Positions 7,187-14,520 of a DNA stretch of 34,139 nucleotides are shown here, one piece after another. The notes beneath the pieces were generated by a model. That model was not told where the DNA came from. It saw nothing but the letters and a program-made list of their open reading frames with translations, and did not search any database. Position 1 is the first letter of the stretch. The number at the start of each line of letters is the position of its first letter. A program made the position numbers and the translations under genes. This DNA is from Halanaerobiaceae bacterium. Its GTDB lineage: Bacteria; Bacillota; Halanaerobiia; Halanaerobiales; Halarsenatibacteraceae. The stretch lies in contig SLSL01000169.1 in the NCBI GenBank assembly GCA_007130465.1, positions 1 to 34,139 of the forward strand, written 5' to 3'.

Positions 7187-7990
7187 ATGGCCGGAAATAC
7201 TTTCATAGAGTTGAGCAGCAATCAGAATCAAAATATTAAAAGAATTAGAAAGTTAAAGAGGAAAAAATATAGAGAAGAGTTTCAGGAATTTATTTTAGAA
7301 GGCAGCCAGATTATTGAAGCAGCAATAAGTATGGCAGGAAATATAAAAGAAGTTTACATATCAAAAGAAGTTTATAGAGATGAGAACATCCAAAAGCTTA
7401 TTGATTTATTTGATGAGTCTGTAGATATTTATATGTTAGAACCAGGATTATTTGCTGAAATTTCAGAGACTGTTAATAGTCAGGGGGTTATTGCAGTTGC
7501 CGGGATAAGAGATTATGCCCTGGAAAGTTTAATTGCGTCAAATTCTCCCCTATTATTACTGGCAGGTTTGCAGGACCCTGGTAATGCTGGAACTTTAATC
7601 AGATCGGCTTCAGCAGCTGGTTTTACTGGGGTTATTGCTTTAAAAGGAACTGTTGATATCTACAATCCTAAAGTTATTAGAGCTTCAATGGCTGGTGTTT
7701 TTGATTTAGAGTTGATTAAAAATGTTGAGATTGAAACTCTTAAGAGAAAACTTAATTATTCATCGAGAAGGCTAATTCTGGCTGAACCAGATGCAGAGAA
7801 AACATATTATGATTTTGATTTTAGAGAAGATGATATTTTAGCAATAGGTAATGAGGCAAGAGGTATTTCTGATGAATTATTTGGGCTGGATCATCAGAGC
7901 ATTTCTATTCCGATTAGAGGGAAGATAGAATCGATAAATGCTGCTATGGCCGGGACTATATTGATGTTTGAAATGGTTAGAAGTATTTAA
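7187..7990 (+). CDS. TrmH/SpoU-family RNA 2'-O-methyltransferase
   Basis: SPOUT-class, SAM-dependent methyltransferase acting on rRNA or tRNA ribose. It resembles B. subtilis YsgA, which also stands upstream of pheST. An N-terminal substrate-binding domain (KRIRKLKRKKYREEFQEF) precedes the SPOUT domain with all three motifs: LQDPGNAGTLIRSA (motif 1), NPKVIRASMAG (motif 2) and SIPIRGKIESINAAMAG (motif 3, the knot). It has 267 residues. The ATG at 7187 is seven bases after AAAGGGG; the track's TTG at 7181 is too close to the SD. The exact target nucleotide cannot be read from sequence. Confidence 0.9.
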   Translation: MAGNTFIELSSNQNQNIKRIRKLKRKKYREEFQEFILEGSQIIEAAISMAGNIKEVYISKEVYRDENIQKLIDLFDESVDIYMLEPGLFAEISETVNSQGVIAVAGIRDYALESLIASNSPLLLLAGLQDPGNAGTLIRSASAAGFTGVIALKGTVDIYNPKVIRASMAGVFDLELIKNVEIETLKRKLNYSSRRLILAEPDAEKTYYDFDFREDDILAIGNEARGISDELFGLDHQSISIPIRGKIESINAAMAGTILMFEMVRSI

Positions 7991-8012
7991 TATGTTAATA
8001 GGTTGTTCTTTG

Positions 8013-8041
8013 TTGTCAATCAAAATTTCTTATGATATAAT
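8013..8041 (+). promoter_or_regulatory. Promoter of the pheST T-box operon
   Basis: TTGTCA and TATAAT are separated by 17 bp, 22 bases after the methyltransferase stop and before the T-box leader. Confidence 0.82.
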
Positions 8042-8047
8042 TTAATA

Positions 8048-8306
8048 AATGAGTTAATATAAAAATTATATATTCAAAAGCAGAGAAGGAGAAAGTAGCC
8101 GTCAATATTTTTTCAGGGAATAACTGTCTTAGACTGGGAGCAGTTTAAAAATATTCGGCTAAATTCACTCTGGAGCTGGTGGCTGAAATTAAGTAGGTTT
8201 TCCCAGGAGTTAACCTGTTATAAATCAACTGAGAGATCTGCTGTAGCTTAGCGGATAATTAGGGTGGTACCGCGAACCTTCGTCCCTTTTAAGGGACTTT
8301 TTTTTA
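8048..8306 (+). promoter_or_regulatory. T-box riboswitch (phenylalanine) upstream of pheST
   Basis: A canonical T-box AGGGTGGTACCGCG lies at 8261-8274. Stem I has an AAAGTA S-turn beside GCCG, which pairs with CGGC. The opposite strand reads TAAATTCACTCT, placing TTC (8164-8166, followed by A) as specifier, a Phe codon matching pheS. The terminator follows directly. Uncharged tRNA-Phe should allow read-through into pheST. Confidence 0.95.
8282..8306 (+). terminator. T-box-controlled terminator before pheS
   Basis: The hairpin GTCCCTT/AAGGGAC is followed by nine T residues, immediately downstream of the T-box sequence. Confidence 0.9.
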
Positions 8307-8343
8307 TGGAATAGGTTTTAAATATATTCGGAGGTGGAGATAA

Positions 8344-9369
8344 ATGGATATAAAAGAAACAATTAATGGAATTTTAGAAGAGTTTCAGGAGGAATACTCT
8401 GATGCCAATGATTTAGATGCTTTAGAAGAATTAAGAATTAAGTATCTTGGGAAGAAAGGCGAAGTTCAGAACTTATTTAATAAGATGGGAAGTATTCCTG
8501 CAGAAAAACGGCCAGTATTAGGAAAAGAGGCTAATATTTTAAAACAGAAAATTGAAGCAGAATTAAATGAAAAGAAGGAAAAATTTGAAGCTGAAGCTAA
8601 GGCTAAAAAACTGGCAGAAGAAACTATTGATGTTACTCTGCCTGGAAGAACTATTAAACAGGGAGCCAGACACCCTCTGTCTGTTGTTACTGAAGAGTTA
8701 GAGGATATTTTTATTGGGTTAGGTTTTGAGATTGCAGAAGGTCCTGAATTAGAGGATGAATATCATAACTTTGAAGCTTTAAATATTCCTGAGAATCATC
8801 CTGCTAGAGATTTACAGGATACTTTATACTTTAATGATAGCTTTTTGTTAAGGACTCATACTTCACCTGTTCAGGTAAGAACTATGGAAAACACTGAACC
8901 CCCAATAAGGATAATTGCTCCTGGTAGGGTTTATCGAGCTGATGAATTAGATGCTTCCCATTCTCCTGTATTTCATCAACTGGAGGGGTTAGTGATTGAT
9001 GAGAACATAACATTTGGTGATTTAAAGGGTACGATAAGAGCAATGGTTGAAGAAATTTATGGCAAGGAGCAGGAAGTTAGATTTCGCCCCAGTTATTTCC
9101 CTTTTACTGAACCCAGTGCTGAGGTTGATGTTTCCTGTATAGTCTGTCAGGGGGAAGGTTGCAGTCTCTGTTCAAGGACTGGCTGGCTTGAGATAATGGG
9201 TTCTGGCATGGTCCATCCTAATGTTCTAAGAATGTCAGGAATTGATCCTGAAAAATATAGCGGGTTTGCTTTTGGAATGGGAATTGATCGGATAACTTTA
9301 TTAAAATATGGAATTAATGATATTAGATTATTATTTGAAAATGATCGTCGTTTCTTAAAACAATTTTAA
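8344..9369 (+). CDS. pheS: Phenylalanyl-tRNA synthetase alpha subunit
   Basis: Catalytic subunit of the alpha2-beta2 class II synthetase. The first 90 or so residues form the tRNA-binding coiled coil, rich in K/E. The catalytic domain shows THTSPVQVR, the motif 2 region RPSYFPFTEPSAEVDV and a motif 3 ending FGMGIDRITLLKYGINDIR. A four-cysteine insert (CIVC...GCSLC), common in Gram-positive PheS, lies near 260-280. The length of 341 residues is normal. The ATG follows GGAGG by nine bases. pheT begins 23 bases after it. Confidence 0.98.
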   Translation: MDIKETINGILEEFQEEYSDANDLDALEELRIKYLGKKGEVQNLFNKMGSIPAEKRPVLGKEANILKQKIEAELNEKKEKFEAEAKAKKLAEETIDVTLPGRTIKQGARHPLSVVTEELEDIFIGLGFEIAEGPELEDEYHNFEALNIPENHPARDLQDTLYFNDSFLLRTHTSPVQVRTMENTEPPIRIIAPGRVYRADELDASHSPVFHQLEGLVIDENITFGDLKGTIRAMVEEIYGKEQEVRFRPSYFPFTEPSAEVDVSCIVCQGEGCSLCSRTGWLEIMGSGMVHPNVLRMSGIDPEKYSGFAFGMGIDRITLLKYGINDIRLLFENDRRFLKQF

Positions 9370-9392
9370 GCTGGCAGGGAGGAGAATAAATT

Positions 9393-11783
9393 ATGCAAAT
9401 ATCACATAACTGGTTAAAATCATATATAGATCTACCTTATACACCGTTTGAACTGGAGAAGAAATTAACTATGGCTGGCCTGGAAGTTGAAAAATTAGAG
9501 TTTTTAGGTTCTGGACTTGAAGATATAATTATTGGTAAGGTTCTTGATGTAAAGGAACATGAGAATGCTGATAAATTACATGTCTGTCAGGTTGACTGTG
9601 GAGAAGAAGGGGTTTATCAGATCGTTTGTGGAGCAGATAATGTAAGAAAAGATTTAAAAGTTCCAGTTGCTTTACCTGGGACCACTTTACCAGATGGAAT
9701 GAAAATTGGAAAAACAAAATTAAGAGGTGTTAGCTCCAACGGCATGATCTGTTCGGCAGATGAGCTTGAACTTGCTGAAGAGAGACAACCTGGGATCATG
9801 GAATTGTCTGATGACTTTACTATTGGAGCAAAGTTTATTGATGAATATATGCTAAATGATTATGTTTATAAATTAGATTTAACACCTAATTATTCAAGAT
9901 GTCTGGGAATGCTAGGGGTAGCCAGAGAACTTTCTGCTTTAGCAGATGAAAAATTAGAAATTAATTATCCAGATAATAAGCTTGATTCAGAAGAGGATTT
10001 GCCTGTAGAAATAGAAATAGAAGATGAAAAGCTCTGCAGCAGATATACAGCAAGACTTATTAAAGGAATTGAAATTGGCCCGTCTCCAATCTGGATGCAA
10101 AGGTATTTAAAGGCTGCCGGGATTAGACCGATTAATAATGTAGTTGATATCACCAATTTTGTTATGCTTGAATATAATCAGCCTCTTCATGCTTTTGATT
10201 ATGATAAGGTTTCAGGAGATAAAATAATAGTACGTAGAGCTGAGAAAAACGAAGAATTAATAACTCTGGATGGACAGAAACGTGAATTAGATGAAGATGT
10301 TTTAGTTATAGCAGATGAAAATAAAGCTATAGGACTTGCTGGTGTAATGGGTGGAGAAGAGACAGAGGTTACGGCTGAGACAGAAAATATCCTTCTTGAA
10401 ACAGCTTCTTTTGATCCTGTTAATATCAGAACAACTGCCCGAAAATTTGCTTTACCTAGCGAATCTTCCCATAGATTTGAAAGAAAAATTGATATTAAGG
10501 CTATTGATGAGGTCTCCAGGCGGGCTGCAAATCTTTTTGTTAATTATGCTGGTGCTGAAGTGGTTGGAAATCTTAATGATGAGTATCCATCTCCAGAAGA
10601 TAAGTTGGTCTTATCTATAAGTCCTGAAAAAGTTAATGGTCATTTAGGCATTGAAATCGATATAGAGGAAATAAAAAATATGCTCGAAGCTCTAGGATTT
10701 TCTGTTAAAATTCAAAATGATAAATTAAAAGTAGAGGTTCCTTCTTTTAGAACAGATGTTGAATATCAGGCAGATTTGATCGAAGAGGTTGCTAGAGTTT
10801 ATGGTTATAATAATATTCCATATACAAGACCGGCCAGTAAAGGTTCAGGAGGCAGGAATGAGAAGCAGAAGAAAGAACTTACTTTAATGAAACTGCTTCA
10901 GGGCCAGGGTCTTGATGAGGCTAAAACTTTTAGTCTCTGGGAAAGTAATAATAAATTTTTAGAATTACTTCCTGAAGATAAAGCAATAGAGTTAAGATTA
11001 AAAAATCCTCTTAGTGAAGCATTTGCTGATTTAAGAACAACTCTAGTGCCTGGCTTAATTAATGTTTTAGCAAATAATTCGAGAAAACAGGTTAAAAATA
11101 TGGCTGTTTATGAAATAGGCAGGGTGTTTTTTGATCGTGGTAATGAGAAACCTGGTGAGAAAAATATGCTGGCAATGGCTAGTATGGGTGCTAATGTTGA
11201 GAGCTGGGATTTGGATGCTCCAGATTTCTTTTATTTAAAAGGGATACTTGAAAATCTATTTGATTATTATAAAATAAAAAGTTATAGCTTTGAGAAAGCA
11301 GCTTATGAAATTTTTCATCCAGGCAGGGCAGCTAATATTCTGATAAATAATAAAGAATGTGGTATGATTGGAGAAATTCATCCTGATGTTCAGGGAGATG
11401 AAGATTTACCAGCAAGAACTGCTATAGTTGAATTAAATCTGGACAGGTTATTTGAACTAACTGGAAGAGATTCAATAAGATATGGTGAGGTTTCCAGATA
11501 TCCATCTACTGAAAGGGATCTGGCTCTAATAGTTTCAGAAGAGGTTACTGCTGGAGCTATAATCAAGACGATTAAAAATAATTCTGGTAAGATTCTGGAA
11601 AAGGTCGATTTATTTGATTATTATAAAGGCAGCCAGATACCTGAAGGCAAAAAGTCACTGGCATTAAAGTTGACCTATCTGGATAAAGATAAAACGATTA
11701 AAGAAGAAGCGGTAACTGAAGAGATTAAAAAGGTAATTAAAGAGTTAAAATCTAGTTTTAATGTAGAAATTAGAGGTAATTAA
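9393..11783 (+). CDS. pheT: Phenylalanyl-tRNA synthetase beta subunit
   Basis: Structural and editing partner of PheS, 796 residues, the usual bacterial length. Domains in order are an N-terminal B1 start (ISHNWLKSYID), the EMAP/OB tRNA-binding domain about 40-150 (KVLDVKEHENADKLHVCQVD), the B3/B4 editing domain about 210-380 (RPINNVVDITNF, HAFD), the B5 domain about 400-480 (RTDVEYQADLIEEVARVYGY), the catalytic-like core and a C-terminal FDX-ACB anticodon domain (SRYPSTERDLALIV). GGGAGGAG precedes the ATG. Confidence 0.98.
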   Translation: MQISHNWLKSYIDLPYTPFELEKKLTMAGLEVEKLEFLGSGLEDIIIGKVLDVKEHENADKLHVCQVDCGEEGVYQIVCGADNVRKDLKVPVALPGTTLPDGMKIGKTKLRGVSSNGMICSADELELAEERQPGIMELSDDFTIGAKFIDEYMLNDYVYKLDLTPNYSRCLGMLGVARELSALADEKLEINYPDNKLDSEEDLPVEIEIEDEKLCSRYTARLIKGIEIGPSPIWMQRYLKAAGIRPINNVVDITNFVMLEYNQPLHAFDYDKVSGDKIIVRRAEKNEELITLDGQKRELDEDVLVIADENKAIGLAGVMGGEETEVTAETENILLETASFDPVNIRTTARKFALPSESSHRFERKIDIKAIDEVSRRAANLFVNYAGAEVVGNLNDEYPSPEDKLVLSISPEKVNGHLGIEIDIEEIKNMLEALGFSVKIQNDKLKVEVPSFRTDVEYQADLIEEVARVYGYNNIPYTRPASKGSGGRNEKQKKELTLMKLLQGQGLDEAKTFSLWESNNKFLELLPEDKAIELRLKNPLSEAFADLRTTLVPGLINVLANNSRKQVKNMAVYEIGRVFFDRGNEKPGEKNMLAMASMGANVESWDLDAPDFFYLKGILENLFDYYKIKSYSFEKAAYEIFHPGRAANILINNKECGMIGEIHPDVQGDEDLPARTAIVELNLDRLFELTGRDSIRYGEVSRYPSTERDLALIVSEEVTAGAIIKTIKNNSGKILEKVDLFDYYKGSQIPEGKKSLALKLTYLDKDKTIKEEAVTEEIKKVIKELKSSFNVEIRGN

Positions 11784-11856
11784 GCCTTTTTTGCAGGAAT
11801 TTATAGATTTATAATGAATATTATATCTAACTAATAGTTAATTGGGGGATAAAAAT

Positions 11857-12198
11857 ATGGCTCAAGATAAGAAAAATAAGTTTAAAATTAATATTTTAGG
11901 TGAGTCGCATCCGGTTACTACTGATCAACCCCAGGGATATATTCATGAATTAAGTGATATTATAAATCGGATAGGCGCTGATATAAAAAATGCCTATCCG
12001 TATATTCCTAAAAGAAGATTAAATGCTTTAACCTTAGTTAATCTTGCAGATTTAAAGTATAAGGCTGAGCAGAAAAAAGATGAGGTTATTAAAGAAAGGG
12101 ATAGGTTAGCTCAAGAAAAGGAAGAATTGGAAAAAGAAATTAATAAATTGAGACAGGATAATGATGAATTACTAGAATTATTACAGGAGGTTGAATGA
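11857..12198 (+). CDS. zapA: Cell division protein ZapA
   Basis: A small Z-ring-associated protein that bundles FtsZ filaments. The N-terminal globular part (FKINILGESHPVTTD, then YIHELSDIINRIGADI) is followed by a C-terminal coiled coil of heptads rich in K/E (about 70-113). It has 113 residues from the ATG at 11857, eight bases after GGGGG; the track's TTG at 11842 overlaps that SD and is rejected. Its place between pheT and cvpA matches the B. subtilis pheST-rnhC-zapA-cvpA order, with rnhC missing here. Confidence 0.9.
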   Translation: MAQDKKNKFKINILGESHPVTTDQPQGYIHELSDIINRIGADIKNAYPYIPKRRLNALTLVNLADLKYKAEQKKDEVIKERDRLAQEKEELEKEINKLRQDNDELLELLQEVE

Positions 12199-12201
12199 TA
12201 A

Positions 12202-12690
12202 TTGCCTGCTCTATCTCTGCTTGATATAATTATCGGTATTCTACTATTATTCTTTTTGATTACCGGTTATAAGAAAGGTTTTGTAAGGCAGACAGCTACT
12301 ATCTTAGGGCTTCTGATCTCTGTATATGTCTCTGTTTATTTTTATTTAGATTTTGTAATTTTTCTTGAGCGGTTTTTAGATCTGTCGCCAACAGTTTTGC
12401 AGTTTATTAGCTTTGCAATTATATTTATTGTTTTGAATGTTGTAATCCATTTATTAGGAGAGTCATTTAAAGCATTGCTTGATAAACTATATTTAGAAGC
12501 AGCTGATAGAGCTGGTGGAATTTTATTTGGGGGGCTTAAAGGTATTGCTTTAGTCTATTTTCTTGTTGTGATTTTAAATCAGATACCAATCCCTGAAGTT
12601 GAAACAATGGTTAATAATTCATACTTAGCTCTCTGGTTGCTTGATCTTACACCTATATTTCAAGAAGCGATAAATGATATCTTAAATTAA
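12202..12690 (+). CDS. cvpA: CvpA-family membrane protein
   Basis: A 162-residue integral membrane protein with about four hydrophobic segments (roughly residues 6-22, 26-46, 60-82 and 100-122). It opens with LLDIIIGILLLFFLITGYKKGFVRQ, typical of the CvpA family, whose members are linked to colicin V export or surface functions without a firm biochemical role. It starts at TTG, since the nearby ATG at 12195 is out of frame; the AGGAGG in the tail of zapA lies 11 bases upstream. Translation is probably coupled to zapA. Confidence 0.85.
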   Translation: MPALSLLDIIIGILLLFFLITGYKKGFVRQTATILGLLISVYVSVYFYLDFVIFLERFLDLSPTVLQFISFAIIFIVLNVVIHLLGESFKALLDKLYLEAADRAGGILFGGLKGIALVYFLVVILNQIPIPEVETMVNNSYLALWLLDLTPIFQEAINDILN

Positions 12691-12714
12691 GACGGCCAGT
12701 TGACTGGCCGTCTT
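12689..12714. terminator. Perfect inverted repeat between cvpA and polX
   Basis: AAGACGGCCAGT and ACTGGCCGTCTT form a 12-bp perfect palindrome around TG, starting at the last bases of the cvpA stop codon. The stem is strong but only TCTT follows, with no proper U tract. It may be a partial terminator, an mRNA 3'-end stabiliser or a processing site. Confidence 0.55.
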
Positions 12715-12753
12715 ATGCAGTCATATAGTTATAAAATTTTTAGGAGGTTGGAT

Positions 12754-14490
12754 ATGGAAGATTTAACAGCAAAAGAAGTTGCTGCCATGCTTAATGAACT
12801 TGCTGATTTAATGGAAATTAAAGGGGATAATCCCTTTAGAATAAGGGCTTATCAGAATGCTGCCAGATCAATTACCAGTCAGTCAGAGAAATTAATTGAT
12901 ATAGTTAAAGAAGAAAGATTACAGGATATAAAAGGAGTTGGCGAAGGGCTTGCTGGAATTATTACTGAGATCTTTGAGACAGGGACTTCCAGTCAGTTAG
13001 AGGAATTAAAAAGAGAGCTTCCAGCAGGGATCTCTGAACTACTGAATATTCCTGGACTTGGCCCTAAAAGAGCCCACCATTTATATTATGAGTTGGAAAT
13101 CAATAATATAGATGATCTGAAAATAGCTTTAAAGGAAAATCAAGTTCAGACTTTAAAGGGTTTTGGTCCAAAGACTGAAAGCAAGTTATTAGATGCTCTA
13201 TTAGAATATGAGAGCTATCAGGGTTTAATGACTATTGGTCGGGCTGATAAGATTGCTAAGAGGCTGGAAGAATATTTTAATCAATCAGATGATTTATGGG
13301 AGAAGATGGCTTTTGCTGGTAGTTTAAGAAGGAGAAAAGAACTTATTAAAGATATCGATATAATTTTTGTTCCGGCAGAAGATAAATTGGAGGAACTTAA
13401 AGAATATATAAATAATTATTCTGAGGTCGAGAAAGTTGAATCAGCTGGTGACACCAAGATAACGCTGCAGCTAGAAAATGGGATAAAAGTTGATTTTAGG
13501 TTACTGGAGGAAGAAAGTTTTCCATTTGCCCAGCAACATTTTACTGGTTCAAAAGAGCATAATGTTGTAATCAGAAGGCTGGCTAAGGAAGCCGGTTATA
13601 TTTCCAATGAATATGGCCTTTTTGACAGAGAGACTGACGAGAAAGTTACTGGTATCAATAGTGAAGCTGGTATATATGAATTTTTAAATTTATCTTATAT
13701 AATTCCGGAGCTCAGAGAGGATAAAGGTGAGATTGAAGCTGCCAGGGATAATAAATTGCCTGAATCTGTGGAATTAGAAAATATTAAAGGTGAACTCCAT
13801 CTTCATACAAAATATAGTGATGGAGCCTGTTCAATTGAAGAGATGGTTGAAGCTGCTATAGCTCAAGGCTATCAATATATAGCAATTACTGATCATTCTG
13901 AATCGTTGAGAATTGCCAGCGGTTTAACAGTAGAAGATTTAGAAGAACAGGCTGAAGAGATAGCTGAAGTTCAGGAGAAATATCCTGATTTTAAAATACT
14001 CTCAGGTATCGAGGTCGATATATTAATTGATAATAGTCTTGATTTCAATGATGAAGTTCTTGAAAAACTTGACTTAGTAATAGGTTCAATTCATAGTGGT
14101 TTTACTCAGTCAGAGTCTGAGATTAATCAGAGGATTATTACTGCCATGGAAAATCCAAATGTTGATATTATTGCCCATCCTAGAGGCAGGCTTTTAGGCA
14201 AACGGGAGGCATATCCTGTTGATATAGATAAAATTATTAAAGAGGCTGCTAGAACTGGGACAGCTTTAGAGATAAATGCATCGCCATCGCGACTGGATCT
14301 TGATGATTATTATGCTAGAAAGGCAAAAGAGGTCGGAGTTAAACTGGCCATTAATACTGATGCCCATCATACCAGAGAATTAAAGGATATGGAATTAGGT
14401 GTATCAGTGGCCAGAAGAGGCTGGCTGGAAAAGGGAGATATAATAAATACAATGACCCCTGATCAGTTAGTTGATTATCTAAATAATTAG
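12754..14490 (+). CDS. polX: DNA polymerase X with PHP domain
   Basis: Family X repair polymerase of the bacterial PolX type, expected to fill gaps in base excision repair. An N-terminal 8-kDa-like HhH region (NPFRIRAYQNAARSI, then GVGEGLAGII) is followed by the second HhH (IPGLGPKRA). The nucleotidyltransferase palm (AGSLRRRKELIKDIDIIF) lies near 187-205, and a C-terminal PHP phosphoesterase domain starts near 345 (GELHLHTKYSDG, ITDHSE, NTDAHH). It has 578 residues, as expected. The track's start at 12700 lies inside the palindrome; the ATG at 12754 is preceded by AGGAGG. Confidence 0.96.
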   Translation: MEDLTAKEVAAMLNELADLMEIKGDNPFRIRAYQNAARSITSQSEKLIDIVKEERLQDIKGVGEGLAGIITEIFETGTSSQLEELKRELPAGISELLNIPGLGPKRAHHLYYELEINNIDDLKIALKENQVQTLKGFGPKTESKLLDALLEYESYQGLMTIGRADKIAKRLEEYFNQSDDLWEKMAFAGSLRRRKELIKDIDIIFVPAEDKLEELKEYINNYSEVEKVESAGDTKITLQLENGIKVDFRLLEEESFPFAQQHFTGSKEHNVVIRRLAKEAGYISNEYGLFDRETDEKVTGINSEAGIYEFLNLSYIIPELREDKGEIEAARDNKLPESVELENIKGELHLHTKYSDGACSIEEMVEAAIAQGYQYIAITDHSESLRIASGLTVEDLEEQAEEIAEVQEKYPDFKILSGIEVDILIDNSLDFNDEVLEKLDLVIGSIHSGFTQSESEINQRIITAMENPNVDIIAHPRGRLLGKREAYPVDIDKIIKEAARTGTALEINASPSRLDLDDYYARKAKEVGVKLAINTDAHHTRELKDMELGVSVARRGWLEKGDIINTMTPDQLVDYLNN

Positions 14491-14520
14491 AAGTATGAAT
14501 TTACTGAGGTGACTTTATAA

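Noticed and set aside
9529-10620. Small ORFs inside pheT on both strands
   Set aside because: They are shadows of pheT, with no SD and no recognisable family.
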